In this document: piece after piece, positions 1 through 11,529 of the stretch
How the letters are laid out: every line of letters starts with the position of its first letter
Numbering within the stretch: the stretch's first letter is position 1
NCBI GenBank assembly: GCA_009760855.2
Contig: WPIO01000084.1
Location: forward strand, 1,585,001-1,620,000
Direction of reading: 5' to 3'
Origin: Cristatella mucedo
Lineage: Eukaryota > Bryozoa > Phylactolaemata > Cristatellidae
Length of the DNA: 35,000 bases
Translations under genes and position numbers: made by a program
Notes under the pieces: generated by a model
Seen by the model: only the letters and a program-made list of their open reading frames with translations
Told to the model about the DNA's origin: nothing
Databases searched by the model: none

Positions 1-600
1 TCCCCTTTATTGTTTATATTCTGCTTATGACATATTTTTGGGCTGTGCTGGTTCTAGGCTGTTAACCTCACTCACAATTCTAGCAGCCACGATGCAATTT
101 TTTCTCCTTATGCCAATTCTGGCACGTTCTTTCAAGTCGTCTTGTGCTGCTATTTAGATGCCAATAACTTTCTAAACTGTCTGCCAAATTCTGATACCTT
201 TTTTGCATGAGACGACTGGTATTAGCTACCAACTGTGCCTTGAAAGTTCCTTGGACTTTGAATGAGCTATAGAAAACTTTCTGGCAAAACAACACCACTG
301 TCCTTTCAGTTTTGCAGAGTTACAGATGGAGACATGCAACTACACGTGCATTTTGCCCCAGTATCAGAATCTACTGTCCCGACGAAAACTCCAATAGTGT
401 AGTAAAGCGGTAAGTGAACTTCCCTTAACCGTTTATATTAGGGCGGCAGCTAGGTCAACGATGTCACGAAAATCTAAAAAATAAGCACCATGCTCACTGC
501 ACTTATTTTTGGGCAACAAGGCTCGGCAGCAGGTCTCTCCAAAATGGAAAGCTCAATCTTTGACAGCACGCCCACTTAGTAGAGCTATCGGATTGATACT
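1..600. other. No identifiable feature
   Basis: I see no credible exon, repeat or RNA gene here. The short open frames have no splice context and resemble nothing I know. Confidence 0.4.
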
Positions 601-604
601 ACTT

Positions 605-715
605 CTATGGTTTGGCCCAGGGGTTAAGATGCTCACTATTAACGACCGAGGTCGTGGGCTCAGCTCAGTGGCATATGTAAATCGCCTGGACAGAGAGATT
701 GCAGTGAACTTATGC
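605..715 (+). repeat. SINE family A copy (tRNA-derived head, LINE tail)
   Basis: The head reads like a tRNA gene: an A-box-like segment (TTTGGCCCAGGGGTTAAG) near 610 and a B-box-like segment (CGAGGTCGTGGGCTC) near 645-665. It is followed by the CATATGTAAATCGCC and GAGAGATTGCAGTGAACT segments that match the LINE 3' tail elsewhere in the window. The ATT-rich end is missing or decayed. The same head and tail recur at 8142-8006, 14215, 16870-16735 and 27415, which makes this a dispersed family. It should have carried an internal Pol III promoter and no protein. Confidence 0.7.
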
Positions 716-2184
716 ATGGAAGGATACTTAACTATTTTCAGGTTGGAGTTGACGTCAAAGAAAATCCCATGCACGATAAGTTTTCTGAAGTCGATGTTTT
801 GTGGTTGCTGGCCTCGGCTGAGCTTCGCAGCCAGCTGCCGCCTTATGTCAGGGTCCCTGACCGCTGCCTCCCATGCATTGCTTGGCATCACCCTGACAGG
901 TTGTGCTCTTCCTATCATCAAAATCCACACCTAAAAGGCAAAATATTCTTATACAGTGTGACTTAAGTCACAAATATGTACAGATTAATGAACTTAACAA
1001 GCCGCACGAAGTCCAGAGGCACAGGGAAAGAGGTGGGGGTTCGCCCCAATAGGTGGGTGGCATGCCCCCATGCTGGCCTTCTCTTCAAACTTTGGACTTG
1101 CAATTTTTTTAATTCAACCCCTCATATCGAATCTGGCTATTTGCATGGCAAGGACCAAGGGAGTACAAACCTCATCACTCAAGTAGTTTTTAATTTTCTT
1201 GACTTGCCTGCATAAAGATGATCCGCGGCTATTCGGGATCGGAGCTAATATTCCAAAGGCTGTGGGCGAAGCGATAAGCCCCAGAGAATCGCAGCAATCG
1301 AGTGACATATCGTCTGACATAACTTGATTGATCTGCTTGCCAATCTGACCACTTCAAAAGACGACTAGCACTATAGGCAAATGCGATCGGCGTAGCCGAT
1401 TCATCGTCACGTGTTCTCTCAGCAGAATCAGCCGAGTCGCCGTCAGATCGAGCGCCTTCTCTGCTCCTCCTCAGTGCCACTTTATATGCCCTTCTCCGAG
1501 CCCTCTAGCTTAATCAGAACAAAAAGCTAGCCGTGCAACGATAAACGAGAATCTACTCGTGAAAGTACTTTGACATACACTGCGGACCCTGAAGTTCAGT
1601 TTGCATTTAGCCTGAGTGAGCTGAGAAAAGTAATGAAGGAAAAGTTGTTGCTCTGTGAAAACATGCGAAAATATTAGCTTACGATACGAAATGGACATTC
1701 TCACTGCAGCAGCCGAAGCAGCAGTTCAACGGAGTGTCGTTGAAAGCTCACAACTTGTTCTATAGTTGCCTACAAGTTCTTTCCTTCGGTTCACTCACCC
1801 ACAGGTGTTACTGCACACTGATCGAGCAATGATCTCTCTTGAACCTCAATATTTATTTTAAAACATGCCGAGACAGGCTCGTTTTAAATGTTCGTGATAG
1901 CATTCGCTATCGATCTCATTATTCTGCTTTCTGTCTAAGTTGCAATCCTACAATTGCTTGACGGCAAACGACTGGTCTCGGACAAAAGCACCGCCGTCGG
2001 TCAGCAAAGAATGGGTAGGTGCACTTTAGCTCCTAACTAAAAGTGTGCTCATCGCTAGCCGCTCTGAGCTATGCTAAATTTTTGCCCTCTCCACCCCCCC
2101 CCCCCGAGGACGGTAAAGGAGGGCTTAGTTACAGCCGTTGCAGCACTCTTTGCAATAAGGTAACTCGGCAGGTATTTTTATTAC
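716..2184. other. No supported gene; intron or 3' side of the minus-strand gene
   Basis: No exon could be supported. A minus-strand TATAAA-like string lies near 1485 and an open frame at 1229-1480, but neither has a transcript model. A C homopolymer of about 14 bases sits at 2093-2106. The next exon of the minus-strand gene (needing a phase 0 acceptor) may lie here or beyond the left edge; I did not find a convincing one. Confidence 0.35.
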
Positions 2185-2308
2185 CTCTCGGCTGGTTGTC
2201 AAGAACGCCAACGACCCAAACGTGGCATCGGCCGTCACGGACACCACATCCGAGCGGTTTAATGCAGATGCAAAGCCCGTCAGGACGTACCACTGCTCTC
2301 CGCTGTGG
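2185..2308 (-). CDS. Putative internal exon, unidentified extracellular protein (last exon seen in window)
   Basis: This open island has a donor GAGAG|GTAATA at 2185 and an acceptor TTTGCTTTAG at 2308 (or CCACAG, six bases further in). It encodes 41 residues beginning HSGEQWYVLTGFAS and ending FGSLAFLTTSRE, with one sequon (NRS). It starts in phase 2 and ends in phase 0. The phase 2 start matches the end of the exon at 5910-5697, and joining them makes a Ser codon. The GC content and absence of stops stand out from the AT-rich flanks. I do not recognise the domain. The acceptor is the weak point, and a second frame is also open across the island. Confidence 0.45.
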
Positions 2309-2479
2309 CTAAAGCAAAGGTCGCATGCAGCATGCTCTCGTACCATGTCGTGGCAGGCATAATCCGCAAGGAAGCCTGCTGCTCAAGTTCGCTGGCCGTG
2401 CCGTGGCCGATAAGCCCGAGCGAAGCAGCAGCAGCTTCCGGCAACAGCCGGAGGTGCTCAGCGAGACGCAAAAAAGCGA

Positions 2480-3144
2480 TGCTAATCTAATGGTGATGCA
2501 AACTGCGTAAATGTAAACGCGGCCGAACTATTTCAGCCGAGTTTTAGTAGCTCTGTCATGACCCTGGGGATATCATGGGCGTGGGTCGGTAAAGAAAATT
2601 GGTGAATTCGGCATCTATTGCTATTGCTCTTGCAAACTCTTCTTGCAGTGGCACCTTCAAACCCAGTTGCTCAAACGTACGCATTACGAGATGAGGCTTG
2701 AACATGCCCCTGAGCAGGACCCAGAATGAACACTGTCAGGAGGACAGTCAGTCTTTGCCGATCCTCTATTGGCTTCGTATGGATCTTCGCAGGGACTGCC
2801 CCCACGACAGTCAAACTGGGTGTGCCTACTGACTGCAGTCAAACTCGGGCAGCAATCTTGCTTGTCACCTTGCGAGCTGCCTACTCTCCACGAAACGCAT
2901 CATCTGGTGCAATTCATCACAATATTTTGAGCTGCTACTAAACTTAAGAATCAAATACAGAATTTTGTACCTGGCAAAAAACTACTGCCTGCAGTAGAGA
3001 ATCTGCAGCCGTGGATGTCTCAGATTACTCGACCAAGGCGCCGTCAGTTTCGGATAAACTCAAGCAAGCACCCGGTGTAACACAATGTGCGTCCTCGAGG
3101 CTTCCTGCATGATCCAAGCCAACCCTGTCTGCAAATGAGATTAA
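2480..3144. other. No identifiable feature
   Basis: Only short frames without splice context or recognisable motifs are present. Confidence 0.35.
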
Positions 3145-3519
3145 TTGGCCGAGAGGCTGCATTCTTCCTGCACACAGCACTTTGTAGCTCAGATCAACCA
3201 GAACAGACATGTTTTCATGACACCCGATCCCCTAAAAGCCAAATTTCTTACAGTGATTGATTCATTATCTCCACAGGAGGACTACATCTCGGTCCAGGCA
3301 TTTTTATATGCCACTGAGCTCATGCCTGCGACCTTGGTCGTTAAAGGTCTTACCCAGTGGGTAGGTAAATCAAGGCCAAACTACGATGCCGGCTCTCGGT
3401 TTATCGTCAAAAAGGCATTTGACGAAAGGGCAAAGAGAACTCTTGTAGAAACTAGGGGATTTCCATTGAACGACCTCGTCTGGGTCCGGTGTGGATGCAT
3501 GCTTTACGGTACCACTTGA
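3145..3519 (+). CDS. Unidentified 124-residue open frame just upstream of a LINE reverse transcriptase
   Basis: A plus-strand frame of 124 codons runs from ATG at 3145, including segments such as TPDPLKAKFLTVIDSLSPQ and YDAGSRFIVKKAFDERAKR. It lies immediately 5' of the decayed LINE reverse transcriptase on the same strand, so it may be an old linker or upstream part of that element. I cannot match it to an endonuclease domain. It could equally be a chance frame or part of an unrelated repeat. Confidence 0.2.
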   Translation: MAERLHSSCTQHFVAQINQNRHVFMTPDPLKAKFLTVIDSLSPQEDYISVQAFLYATELMPATLVVKGLTQWVGKSRPNYDAGSRFIVKKAFDERAKRTLVETRGFPLNDLVWVRCGCMLYGTT

Positions 3520-3559
3520 ACTGCAAAGTTCGTTAATGGCAAGCATCAGCATGCCACAA

Positions 3560-5260
3560 GTGACCTAATCTTGAAGTCCATCTCGAAGTCTAAGAAGACT
3601 ACTAGCCCTGTAGACACTATACCCACTGTTCTCCTTCTTCGATGCACAGATATGCTTCTGTCATCCATAACTAACATAATACCTATGTCCTTATCCTCAC
3701 GTTGTGTCCCTGTAACTTTAAAAAAAAGGCCGTCGTTAGGCCACTCATCAAGACGGCAACACCAGACCAGAAGAACTTAAGCAACTTCTGCCCAGCCTCC
3801 CTACTGCCGTTCCTATACAAAAATAACTAGAACGAGTTCTGGCAGTCCAGCTACATTCTTGTCAAAACTTTAAACCGAGCAAGTTACACTCAAGTTTTAG
3901 AGCTAATCACCCCACAGAGTCAGAACTGCTTCGGGTGTATAACAAAATTCTCAGGAACGAAGATTTAGGTGGAATCTCTATGTTTGTTTTGCTGGATCTT
4001 TCAGCGGCATTATATACTATTAATCACAAAGTCCTTCTCGAGCGCCTCTCATCTCGCCTGGGCAACACTGGCACTGCAGTGCAATGATTCAAGTCCTACC
4101 TAAGTGGGAGAATCCAGAGCATTGTTTTTGTACCGGGCAACAACCATCACAGGAGCCTCTTAAATAGGGGGTCCCCAAGGCTCCGTGCTTGGTCGACATA
4201 ATTTCACAATTTCACAACTCTTTCTCTTGCCGATATAATCGTCAAGTACAATCAAGTCTTTCATTTTTAAGTAGATGATATGCAGATGTAACTATGCTTG
4301 ATCCCTCTCAGACTTCTAGCACGTAAAATCATCTTCCTAACTGCATGTATTATTGACTTTTGCACTGGGATGGCAACAAACTTGTTCAAATGAGTGACGA
4401 CAAAACCAATTGACTAGGTATGGGAAAACCTAGTAGGATTTAAAAAAGAAAAACTTAGCCCTCAAAATTGGTTTGGCCAGCATATTTATCTCCAACAGCA
4501 TCTCAACAAAATCTGGATGTCCGGTCTCAAAGCGATCTTCGCTAGACGGCCTCATCAGCTCCACATTCAAGTCTGACCACTTTCCGCTAGCCACACTTGT
4601 AAGATTCGGGCCTGCTGCGACAGCGGCGATACCATATCCAAGTTGATCTATGCATTTTTTCCGACATGCCGCCTTAACTTCTGTATCCCACTACTTGCAG
4701 GTCTTATTCGATAAGGCACTTACAGTTCGTGCAAAACTCTGCAGCACGGCTTGTCTGCCGTGAACGCCACAATTTCCACATTCCACCACTTCTGACCGAC
4801 CTCCAATGGCTCTCAATCAAGCAGGGTATTGACTTCAAGGTTTTGACACTCTCTTTCGGGTCTCTTCCTCCTCTTGTTCCATCCTACCTTTTTGAAATAC
4901 TTTTTGATCAGGCTTCGCGTAGTACCACTCGCTCTTGCGACTCGTCGTGTAGCTGTGCCTCTAACCAGCCTCAAATACCTCAGAGGCATCGCCTTCATTT
5001 CGCATGCTTCCAAAGCCTGGAACAAATTTTTGACTGACGTCATGACATCGCCGGCTTTGACGAAATTTAAGAAGAAGCTAACACCTCTTTCCTTTCTCAC
5101 AGCATTCGCTAGGTCCTTGCGATATGTCTTTCGTGTGCTTATGCATGCTGACACTGTACACACTATCACTAACCAACCGACGTGGTTTCTTTACATAATA
5201 TGCAAAGTGCATAGAAAGAGATTTAGTTCTCTTTGTGGTGCAATATAAATGTAATATCAT
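3560..5260 (+). mobile_element. L2/CR1-type LINE, decayed ORF2 reverse transcriptase through 3' tail
   Basis: Frames are broken by stops and shifts, but the reverse transcriptase order is readable. A start-of-RT segment like SPVDTIPTVLL lies near 3610-3640, then VLLDLSAALYTINHKVLLER (3984-4050) and a catalytic-box remnant VDDMQ at 4271-4285, where the two Asp of the YADD box survive. The C-terminal region follows (MQNSAARLVCRERHN from 4729, then a frameshift to HASKAWNKFLTDV near 5000-5040), which is typical of the C-terminus of L2/CR1 elements. The shared 3' tail, GAAAGAGATTTAGTTCTC, is at about 5215-5235. An upstream apurinic endonuclease domain was not found, so the copy is 5' truncated or too decayed. 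It is not active. Confidence 0.85.
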
Positions 5261-5294
5261 TCTCACCATTCTTCGATAAGTGCAAGCGACCACT

Positions 5295-5537
5295 TTATTC
5301 GTGAAGGGGAGAGGGACCAATGAATGCAAAAAACCAGTCTAACGATTGCCCCTCTAAGCAGGCCATGCAACAAGCACTGCCAGCGTGCCTGAAAGCAGGG
5401 GCTTTAACCAGTACGGTCAATAGATGGGTAATACATTTTAGCAAGTATCGTAGCTTCGCTGGGTCTGTACCAAAATTTTCAGCCAAAACTACTGAAGTAT
5501 GCGATTTCCAGATTAATGCATGCTTGATAAATGGCAT
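5295..5537 (-). CDS. Doubtful exon-like open frame
   Basis: A minus-strand open stretch contains AENFGTDPAKLRYLLKCITH. A possible acceptor (CATACTTCAGTAG) precedes it and weak GT donors follow. Its phase 1 start does not fit between the neighbouring exons at 5910-5697 (ends phase 2) and 2308-2185 (starts phase 2). It is therefore probably a chance frame, or at best an alternative exon. Confidence 0.15.
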   Translation of the reverse strand: MPFIKHALIWKSHTSVVLAENFGTDPAKLRYLLKCITHLLTVLVKAPAFRHAGSACCMACLEGQSLDWFFAFIGPSPLHE

Positions 5538-5696
5538 GACATTCTAGACAGTGGCTATGAAAGGAATGCCAGGCAGTCTACGGTTTGTTTAAGATTTTTC
5601 TCCCATCAGTAGACCAAACAGTCCCAATCCAAATGTTGCCGACAGCAGGGTAGCCAATGCACTTGCGCTAAAAAATTGTTAAAAATGAGTGTGTAC

Positions 5697-5910
5697 CTGT
5701 GCACGACATGCCTTCCAATTAAGTAAATATCGCGAGCTGTGCAGAATAATCGAGCAAGAACTAGCGTTTCATTTCTCGACGTATAGAGGGGCGACACGGA
5801 GAGATTGGCAGGCGGCATGTGAGATGTACTCAAGATGTCCACCATCTGTGCTATATTGATAAGGATTGCAGCTTTGGTCACAGGGGACAGCCGACTCCAC
5901 TGGCCATCCA
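5697..5910 (-). CDS. Putative internal exon, unidentified extracellular protein
   Basis: The acceptor is strong (a T-rich run, TTTTTTTGTTTTTAG, ends at 5911) and the donor is CACAG|GTACAC at 5697. The exon carries 70 full codons, starts in phase 1 and ends in phase 2. The product starts DGQWSRLSPVTKAAILINIA and includes MPPANLSVSPLYTSRNETLV, with two N-glycosylation sequons (NLS, NET). The segment looks helical and amphipathic, not membrane spanning. Phase 1 matches the end of the exon at 10951-10763. A second frame is open for 45 codons but ends at a stop before the donor, so the frame given is preferred. Confidence 0.55.
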
Positions 5911-5949
5911 CTAAAAACAAAAAAATGTCTATGCAGAACATTTTCAGAA

Positions 5950-7260
5950 CTATGATCATATGCTCTGGAAACTATTGCTGCTTTGCACATACACAGAGAG
6001 GCAGTGGTGCAGTCATGATTTGACCCAGAAGATTTCTTTTCATGTAGGGGGCTGGAAGCGCAATTAATGAAAAATTTCATCTCAAAATAAGTTTCTAATC
6101 GACAAGAACACGGTGTTTGCTCACCAAGTGTGAATTAAGACATAGTTTCGTAGTTGGTGATGGCCAAGGGGCAAAGAATTAGGGGGTAAGGTCGCAGCCA
6201 CTGTAAGGGGGGGGGCAAATAACTCTCTGCTGCTCTGCCATTGCATATGGATGCAAATAGTGAATAATGCACATGTTCACGTACAAAATCAGGAATGTGA
6301 TTTAAAAGTAATCAAATTTGTGTAGAAAATTATTGCAATTGCAGTGCCAGTATAAAATATCATGCTTGCCACAACACAAGCACGTAAGGCATACGAGCTC
6401 AGAGACCACTTAGATTTGTTATGTAAGAATTATACTAGGCTAAGCACTACATTATTTAACAGCAGCAGTTGCTATAATTTCTTGAAAGTCCCTTGGTAGC
6501 TACTTTTACAGCTAAATATGAATAAACATTTTAAAGCGAATTTTATGTATTCATTAATCGTATTAAGGAATGCTGCCAGGGTGTCTTGATACCCACAATC
6601 TCCTTATCGGGGTGAGTAGAGCACCAACCCTCAAAGCTAGTGACTCCATTATGGACGATCATGTGAAACAAATTGCACTCATATAATTCAAAACTGCATA
6701 GGCTGTTTGAGGCAAGCAAAGTTTACAAAGCCAATTCGGTCAAGTATAATGGGGACTAGCATGTACCCACATGAGATCACAGAAGAAATCAATTTAGGAA
6801 ATTAAGACGCTCAAAAGCTACTCCAACGAATACTTGTTTCTGAATATTCCTGAAAAATTATTTAAAGGATTGAGATAGTTCACTGCGAAATAATATCCAC
6901 AGTGCTTACATATGTAATTAAATTACAGCCAGATGAAAAGCCTGCTCATCACCGTTTACCAATTTAACGCACGATTCTATGCTCATTTTTTACTTTGACT
7001 TTGATTTTTTTTCCTTTGAGTTTATGCTGCAATAACATATGCGAATTAGTTAACTATCTCCCTAATACTTTTGGCACGACATTCATCATAGCTGTACCAT
7101 GGTAGTGGCACTATGAGTATCACGAACAGCATAACTTAAGCACGACGTCAACCACTTGAATTTACGATTCACATTCAAAATCTCGTAGATTGTTTAGATG
7201 GCCCAGTTAGATTACTTTTGAATTTGCTTACAGCGTTCCATAGACACATGTAAACAAACA
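5950..7260. other. AT-rich intron-like stretch, nothing identified
   Basis: No open frame of note, no recognisable repeat and no RNA gene. A G-rich run (9 G) lies near 6208. Confidence 0.4.
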
Positions 7261-7264
7261 ACAA

Positions 7265-7440
7265 CGTCTTAGCTCTGTGCTAAGGTGCTCCCACTTCAAA
7301 ATCGAGTTTGCGAGTTCGATTCTTGTATCATGCCATTCATTTATGACCTGAAGCAAGCACAAAGGGATGAAGGCCTCTAAGGCTTTCATGCTGCTATATA
7401 AACGAGGCTGCTAAATAAGCCTGTCTTACTTTACCTTGTA
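7265..7440 (+). repeat. SINE family B copy
   Basis: A tRNA-like head (CTTAGCTCTGTGCTAAGGTG, then a B-box-like GCGAGTTCGATTCTTG near 7310) is followed by the family body AAGGCTTTCATGCTGCTATA and GAGGCTGCTAAATAAGCCTG. It ends in CTTACTTTACC. The same order is seen at 8655, 24800 and, inverted, at 9170, 11530 and 27065. Confidence 0.65.
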
Positions 7441-7901
7441 TAGGCATCTACGCGTGCCTGTCGGCATAAGCAAAAACTGTATACACATATGCTGATAATG
7501 GATCGTTACCTTTGTGCTTGCTTTTCGTAAATTATATATTTTTATGCGTATAAATTACATTTATCGATGCAACAAAAGGAGTGGTGACACATTTTACTAG
7601 GAACACTCACACGTAAGTCCATCTGCTTGTGGTAACATTTAACTCAGCTACAGCTAGGCAGACGTTTCTCTGGATGGCCGCAGTGCTCCAGGCTGCTGAA
7701 CTAGTGCATCTGACTCTTTCAGGAGCGCTTAGTAGCGGGCATCTAATGAAATGATACAATATGCCAAAATGCATTTTTATTTCAATTTAAACCACCAGGA
7801 AACTAGCACAGGGAAGAAGGAATTCAAGATGAGTATTCTTCCATAGGTTTGCACACCCAAGCTCACACTCGTTGCAGCCTTAGGGGCTGAGAAGCGATCG
7901 G

Positions 7902-7925
7902 TAGCCACTTGCCATGCAACCTCTT
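7902..7925 (+). repeat. Left copy of perfect 24-bp direct repeat
   Basis: The 24 bases beginning TAGCCACTTGCC recur exactly at 8143-8166. They bracket the SINE/LINE-tail composite at 7926-8142, so they look like a target site duplication. Confidence 0.7.
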
Positions 7926-8142
7926 ACAGCAAATGTAAAGCGCCTAGAGAGAGATTGAGTTCTCCGAGGGCGCTTTATCAAGTGAATTATTATTATTATT
8001 ATTAAAATATAATTCATTTATATAGCGCCAAAAGAGAACGTAATCTCTATTCAGGTGCTTCACATATGCCTCGGGGCTCGAGCCCACGACCTCAGTCAGA
8101 CCTTGGTCGGAGCGAGCACCTTAACCGCTAGACCAAATATTA
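7926..8142. mobile_element. Tail-to-tail composite: LINE/SINE 3' tail (+) joined through ATT repeats to SINE A (-)
   Basis: From 7930 to 7990 the plus strand carries a tail copy (AGCGCCTAGAGAGAGATTGA ... GAGGGCGCTTTATC) running into (ATT)n at 7987-8003. From 8142 back to 8006 the minus strand carries a whole SINE A: A box TGGTCTAGCGGTTAAGG (8115-8135), B box GGGCTCGAGCCC (near 8073-8085) and the LINE-like tail with GAGATTACGTTCTC. The two tails meet at the ATT tract. A 24-bp direct repeat flanks the whole unit, suggesting that it was inserted as one piece or that one element landed in the tail of the other. Confidence 0.7.
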
Positions 8143-8166
8143 TAGCCACTTGCCATGCAACCTCTT
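8143..8166 (+). repeat. Right copy of perfect 24-bp direct repeat
   Basis: Identical to 7902-7925. See the composite element between them. Confidence 0.7.
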
Positions 8167-8267
8167 CGAAACCAGTACTAGATTTTTGCGAACAGTACTC
8201 TAATTTTGGCAGTGTTTTTTACAGCTATCTTCCTTAACTGAATTTTTTTAATCTGCCATTACTGCCA

Positions 8268-8507
8268 TTATGCTAAAACTGTTAACTCGGGTGGTGCTAA
8301 AATAGGACAGCAAAGCCCACGTCGGCTGCTCTGGTCACGGGTGCACTCCAGAAATTCACGGCAGTTCTTCACATTGCAAAATTCAATATTGGAACCTAGT
8401 TTTTTGACCACGGTATTCACACTATTCTGTCGGTCACGAGAGTAGCTGACCACGCAAAACATAAGAATAAGACTCTCGCTTAAGAAGTGGGGGCGTCGTA
8501 GCAGCAA
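8268..8507 (-). CDS. Unplaced 79-codon open frame
   Basis: The frame contains Cys-rich segments such as EFCNVKNCREFLECTRDQSS. It has no clear donor and does not fit the phase chain (10951-10763 joins 5910-5697 directly). It may be an old repeat or chance. I do not recognise it. Confidence 0.15.
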   Translation of the reverse strand: MLLRRPHFLSESLILMFCVVSYSRDRQNSVNTVVKKLGSNIEFCNVKNCREFLECTRDQSSRRGLCCPILAPPELTVLA

Positions 8508-8654
8508 AGATTAGCACAAGCTACGTGTATCATGACATACGATTGAGAGCATTTCAATCAATCCATATGACAGCAGCACGAACTATTTTAAAAACATTTA
8601 ACGACAGCAGAAAGTGTTGCCTGTGAATCTTAGCCTAGCAGTAGATGCTGACAA

Positions 8655-8925
8655 TTCACGGCCCAGGTCGTAGGTTCGAGTCCGAGCAGGCAATTCCCGA
8701 GGTCTTGGGTTCGAATCGTGCAGTGGGCGATCCTTTATCGCTGCTGCGAGCGGTGGTGATAGCCGTAAAGTCTCTTCTGTCGCTATACAAAAGAGGCTGT
8801 TAAATCAGCTAGTATTTTTTTAATTCTGTTATCGCCCACTGATGGGAGTGATAGCTGCTACGGCTCTTCAGGCCGCGAGGCCATTAAATCAGCTAACCTT
8901 TACTTTACTTCACAACAGAATTAGG
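8655..8925 (+). repeat. SINE family B copy with internal partial duplication
   Basis: Two B-box-like motifs lie close together (GGTTCGAGTCCG near 8672 and GGTTCGAATCGTG near 8708). Two body segments follow: GTGGTGATAGCCGTAAAGTC through GCTGTTAAATCAGCTAG, then GGAGTGATAGCTGCTACGGC through CCATTAAATCAGCTAACC. The end is TTTACTTTACTTCAC. The copy therefore holds parts of two units in tandem. Confidence 0.65.
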
Positions 8926-9169
8926 AAATCCAAGCTATCGACAAAAGCTATCATTCCATGGTTGCCTGTACACAATAACAATTATATGTCGTTTGTGTGG
9001 TGCCCTAAGTGAACAAAATTGATATCCAGATGCTTCAAATTTGCTGCATCAATAACAAGGGCCGATGACATGCAAGTTATCATGCTTAGACAGTCATGCC
9101 AATTCACACACATGAAGACACTGAGGACAACCGATTAATATGACTCATGGTTAGTAGCATGTGCTGAAT

Positions 9170-9355
9170 AAATAAACAAATAATAATAAATATTAGTTGA
9201 ATTAACAGCCTTATTTGCATAGCAGCAGAAGAGCCTTGACGGCTTTCACCATCGCTTGCCGTTGGCAATAAGGAATCGCCCACCGCTGGATTCGAACTCA
9301 TAACCTTGGTCGTAAAGAACAAGCCCCTTACCTCCTGGGCTATCACTGCCAAGAA
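9170..9355 (-). repeat. SINE family B copy
   Basis: On the minus strand it reads GATAGCCCAGGAGGTAAGGG (A-box region), GAGTTCGAATCCAGCGG (B box), GTGGGCGATTCC, GATGGTGAAAGCCGTCAAGG, CTGCTGCTATGCAAATAAGG and an AT-rich end with TTATTATTTG. It is the clearest full-length head-to-tail copy of this family in the window. Confidence 0.75.
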
Positions 9356-9427
9356 GCATGCAAAGCTCACAGGAACAAAACAGACAAGTTTACTAGCACA
9401 AACGGGAGCGCATGGGAGAGCTGAGCG

Positions 9428-10720
<1,293 letters not shown>

Positions 10721-10762
10721 ATATACTGTCCTATCGCATGAGGATATCCACCTGAAACTTAC

Positions 10763-10951
10763 GTAACTTAGAATAAGATACAACAATATATCGATCAGGA
10801 GTGTCGATCAAAAACAGCACTCTTATTGAGTCTGGGCTGATGGCAGCATCCAGCACCACCAGGCTTGCTTCTCCTAAATAGTCTTGAATCGTGCTGCCCG
10901 AGTTCGACTGCAAAGGCAGAACTTCTGGGAGAGTACCGTAGCCTATACTTT
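10763..10951 (-). CDS. Putative internal exon, unidentified extracellular protein
   Basis: This is one of the best exon candidates. The acceptor is CCTTTTTGTATTTCTGTTCTAG ending at 10952 (read to a pyrimidine-rich tract plus TAG), and the donor is AGTTAC|GTAAGT at 10763. It has 62 full codons, starts in phase 1 and ends in phase 1. It begins SIGYGTLPEVLPLQSNSGST and includes SLVVLDAAISPDSIRVLFLI, which alternates hydrophobic residues as in beta-sandwich ectodomains. The split codon joins 12388-12187 upstream (making Glu) and 5910-5697 downstream (making Leu). The family is not recognised. Confidence 0.6.
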
Positions 10952-10959
10952 CTAGAACA

Positions 10960-11525
10960 GAAATACAAAAAGGCACATTATGGAGCATTGAAAATACTTT
11001 GGGCCATGAAGCAAAAGCTAGTTACATGTATTTTGCATCTAAAAACACACTAAGGTGGCTATAAGATGTGCTCCTTGGACAACATGTATGCTAGCAAGGA
11101 CGACATCACAGCCCAAAGTGTCTTTGCAATGAACACAAACAATTGCTCATCATAAAGATAACGTAAAAACTCTACATTAGGCCCAAAAAAGATAACGTGA
11201 AAACTCTACGTTAGGCCCAGACCGACCAAAGCAATTTTAGTTCTGCGAGCTCATTGCCTGCCGGTAGAGGCGAGCTGTCAACAAGTTTTGCCTTCGATAA
11301 TCAAAACAACTGCTACAATGGTGAGGTGTGAACTAAGAGTGCCCATTCAAAAAACAATTCTGAAATGCAGGCATAGCCATGATTGAGCAGCCATCATCCA
11401 GCTGCTGAATAAAAATACGGCACCGCCAAGTAATTACCAATGTCGCCGGTACTAACAACATCTGGTGATGTTACGATGACATAGCTGCTTAAACTACCTC
11501 GATACAGACCAGCGAATCTTATCCG
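10960..11525. other. Intron-like stretch with one short tandem duplication
   Basis: No gene is seen. The only structure is the 32-bp duplication listed separately. Confidence 0.4.
11154..11219 (+). repeat. 32-bp tandem duplication
   Basis: Copies at 11154-11185 and 11188-11219 start AAAGATAACGT and end TTAGGCCCA, with two substitutions and a 2-bp spacer. It is a recent local duplication in an intron. Confidence 0.85.
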
Positions 11526-11529
11526 AAAA

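Noticed and set aside
553-930. 125-codon minus frame and 141-codon plus frame
   Set aside because: Both overlap the SINE A copy at 605-715. They are frames through a repeat with no splice or codon evidence.
1478-1495. Minus-strand TATAAA as a promoter of the frame at 1229-1480
   Set aside because: No transcript model or conserved product supports it. A single TATA-like string is expected by chance in 35 kb.
7984-8004. Short direct repeats as a CRISPR-like array
   Set aside because: They are ATT repeats at a retroelement tail. There are no regular spacers and the genome is eukaryotic.
8073-8135. tRNA gene-like A and B boxes
   Set aside because: No intact cloverleaf or acceptor stem. The same head recurs several times attached to a LINE tail, so it is a SINE head and not a tRNA gene.
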